A stretch of 7,135 nucleotides of DNA from Dokdonella_A sp035760865. GTDB lineage: Bacteria > Pseudomonadota > Gammaproteobacteria > Xanthomonadales > Rhodanobacteraceae. Within the stretch, counting starts at the first letter, position 1; each line of letters begins with the position of its first letter. This document shows, one piece after another, positions 6,707 through 7,135 of the stretch. The stretch is taken from contig DASTSE010000212.1 in the NCBI GenBank assembly GCA_035760865.1, positions 1 to 7,135 on the forward strand. The letters run 5' to 3'. The translations under genes and the position numbers were made by a program. The notes under the pieces were generated by a model that saw only the letters and a program-made list of their open reading frames with translations, did not search any database and was not told where the DNA came from.

Positions 6707-6712
6707 TATCGT
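6707..6712 (+). promoter_or_regulatory. Possible -10 element for the transporter unit
   Basis: TATCGT matches TATAAT at four of six positions and lies 44 bases before the small-ORF start. The -35 region (about 6684-6689, tactgc) is poor, as expected for a promoter that needs an LTTR activator. A small stem cggg/cccg (6722-6725, 6731-6734) follows in the leader. Confidence 0.3.
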
Positions 6713-6743
6713 CGCGCTCACCGGGTCAAACCCGCAAGTCTTC

Positions 6744-6747
6744 GGAG
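6744..6747 (+). promoter_or_regulatory. Ribosome binding site for the small ORF
   Basis: GGAG lies 8 bases before the ATG at 6756. It is the main reason to treat the small ORF as translated. Confidence 0.55.
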
Positions 6748-6755
6748 TCGCTGTC

Positions 6756-6944
6756 ATGTTGAAGGAATTGAATGCCCTCGCGGAAGCCCTGCTCGGTCTC
6801 GAGGGCTATCCCACGAAACCGTTGCGGCCGATCGAAGCGCCGCGCCGGGAGCCGGACGCCGACCGCGATCCGGCCACCACGGCATGCGCGCGCGGGCTCC
6901 CCGCCGACGCCGCTGCCGACGGCCGTTCCACCGCACGTTGCTGA
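6756..6944 (+). CDS. Small hypothetical protein, 62 aa, upstream of the EamA transporter
   Basis: I do not recognise a family. The start ATG has GGAG 8 bases upstream. The first 17 residues (MLKELNALAEALLGLEG) can form an amphipathic helix, followed by YPTKPLRPIEAP. The rest is rich in Ala, Arg, Asp and Pro, looks disordered, and ends in Cys. No signal peptide or full membrane helix is seen. Its stop TGA (6942-6944) overlaps the Shine-Dalgarno of the transporter (GAGG 6943-6946), which suggests translational coupling. It is the first ORF after the LysR-controlled divergent region. It may be a genuine small protein co-expressed with the transporter or a leader peptide; a chance ORF is also possible, since high-GC DNA yields many. 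A competing reading frame open through here from 6677 is rejected as Arg-rich shadow. Confidence 0.5.
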   Translation: MLKELNALAEALLGLEGYPTKPLRPIEAPRREPDADRDPATTACARGLPADAAADGRSTARC

Positions 6945-6946
6945 GG
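6943..6946 (+). promoter_or_regulatory. Ribosome binding site for the EamA transporter
   Basis: GAGG lies 6 bases before the ATG at 6953 and overlaps the stop codon of the small ORF. It supports this start over in-frame upstream ones. Confidence 0.7.
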
Positions 6947-6952
6947 TTCGCC

Positions 6953-7135
6953 ATGGATATCCGTTCCCGTCCCGCCATCGCCGCGCTGCCGCTGCTAGCG
7001 GCCGGCGCAACGATCTTCATCTGGTCGTCGGCGTTCCCGGCGATCTCCTACGGCCTGCAGGCCTTCGCGCCGGCGGAACTCGCGCTGCTGCGCTTCCTCG
7101 TCGCTTCGGCGATCTTCGCGGTGCCGGTCGCGTGC
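6953..7135 (+). CDS. EamA/DMT-family transporter, 3'-truncated by window edge
   Basis: Only the first 61 residues are present and the frame is open to the window end. The segment LPLLAAGATIFIWSSAFPAISYGLQ is the typical first helix of drug/metabolite-transporter EamA proteins (the W-S-S-x-F-P/A signature). It is followed by APAELALLRFLVASAIFAVPVA, the P-x-x-L-x-x-x-R-F start of helix 2. Complete family members have about 300 residues and ten inner-membrane helices and export amino acids, metabolites or drugs; the substrate cannot be predicted here. The start is set by GAGG 6 bases upstream and by the short cytoplasmic N-terminus (MDIRSRP). It is divergent from the LysR gene, which probably regulates it. 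Confidence 0.9.
   Translation, partial: MDIRSRPAIAALPLLAAGATIFIWSSAFPAISYGLQAFAPAELALLRFLVASAIFAVPVAC

Noticed and set aside
6677..6952. Upstream in-frame extension of the EamA transporter from the ATG at 6677
   Set aside because: The frame is open, but the extra 92 residues are Arg-rich and unlike any transporter N-terminus. The GAGG before 6953 and the family pattern support the shorter start.

Overview
The window is very GC-rich, and its codons end almost always in G or C. Gene density is high: seven genes, with gaps of 173 bp or less. Protein content and gene order (a DUF4175-type protein followed by a BatA-neighbourhood membrane protein, a GTT1-like glutathione S-transferase, and a GcvA-type LysR regulator divergent from a DMT transporter) suggest a gammaproteobacterium of the Xanthomonadales/Lysobacterales. 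That placement is an inference from gene content, not from a marker gene.

Region 1 (1-3728, + strand) is the end of an operon. A large DUF4175-like membrane-anchored protein, cut at its 5' end by the window edge, overlaps by ATGA the start of a 582-residue membrane protein with a carboxypeptidase-regulatory-like segment and a GATase1-like domain. In this lineage such genes usually close a MoxR/DUF58/DUF4159 (BatA-like) cluster with a presumed envelope role. The DUF4175 gene carries an in-frame block of about 72 bp made of nested inverted repeats with atypical codons. It looks like a dispersed palindromic element that has become coding sequence.

Region 2 (3739-5552) holds a divergent pair: a cytosolic glutathione S-transferase on the - strand and an exported metallo-beta-lactamase-fold protein on the + strand, separated by 173 bp. 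The MBL protein keeps the HxHxDH motif and two later metal-ligand positions, but has no histidine where the third zinc ligand should be.

Region 3 (5677-7135) is a LysR-type regulator on the - strand, divergent from a 62-codon small ORF and the start of an EamA/DMT-family transporter on the + strand. The intergenic DNA contains a T-N11-A LysR box, a second small palindrome and plausible -10 elements. This supports a model in which the regulator controls both itself and the transporter unit.

No RNA genes, CRISPR arrays, insertion sequences, phage genes or recognisable defence systems were seen. The window is mostly ordinary chromosomal DNA. The points most worth a second look are the coding palindromic element, the altered metal site and the small ORF coupled to the transporter.
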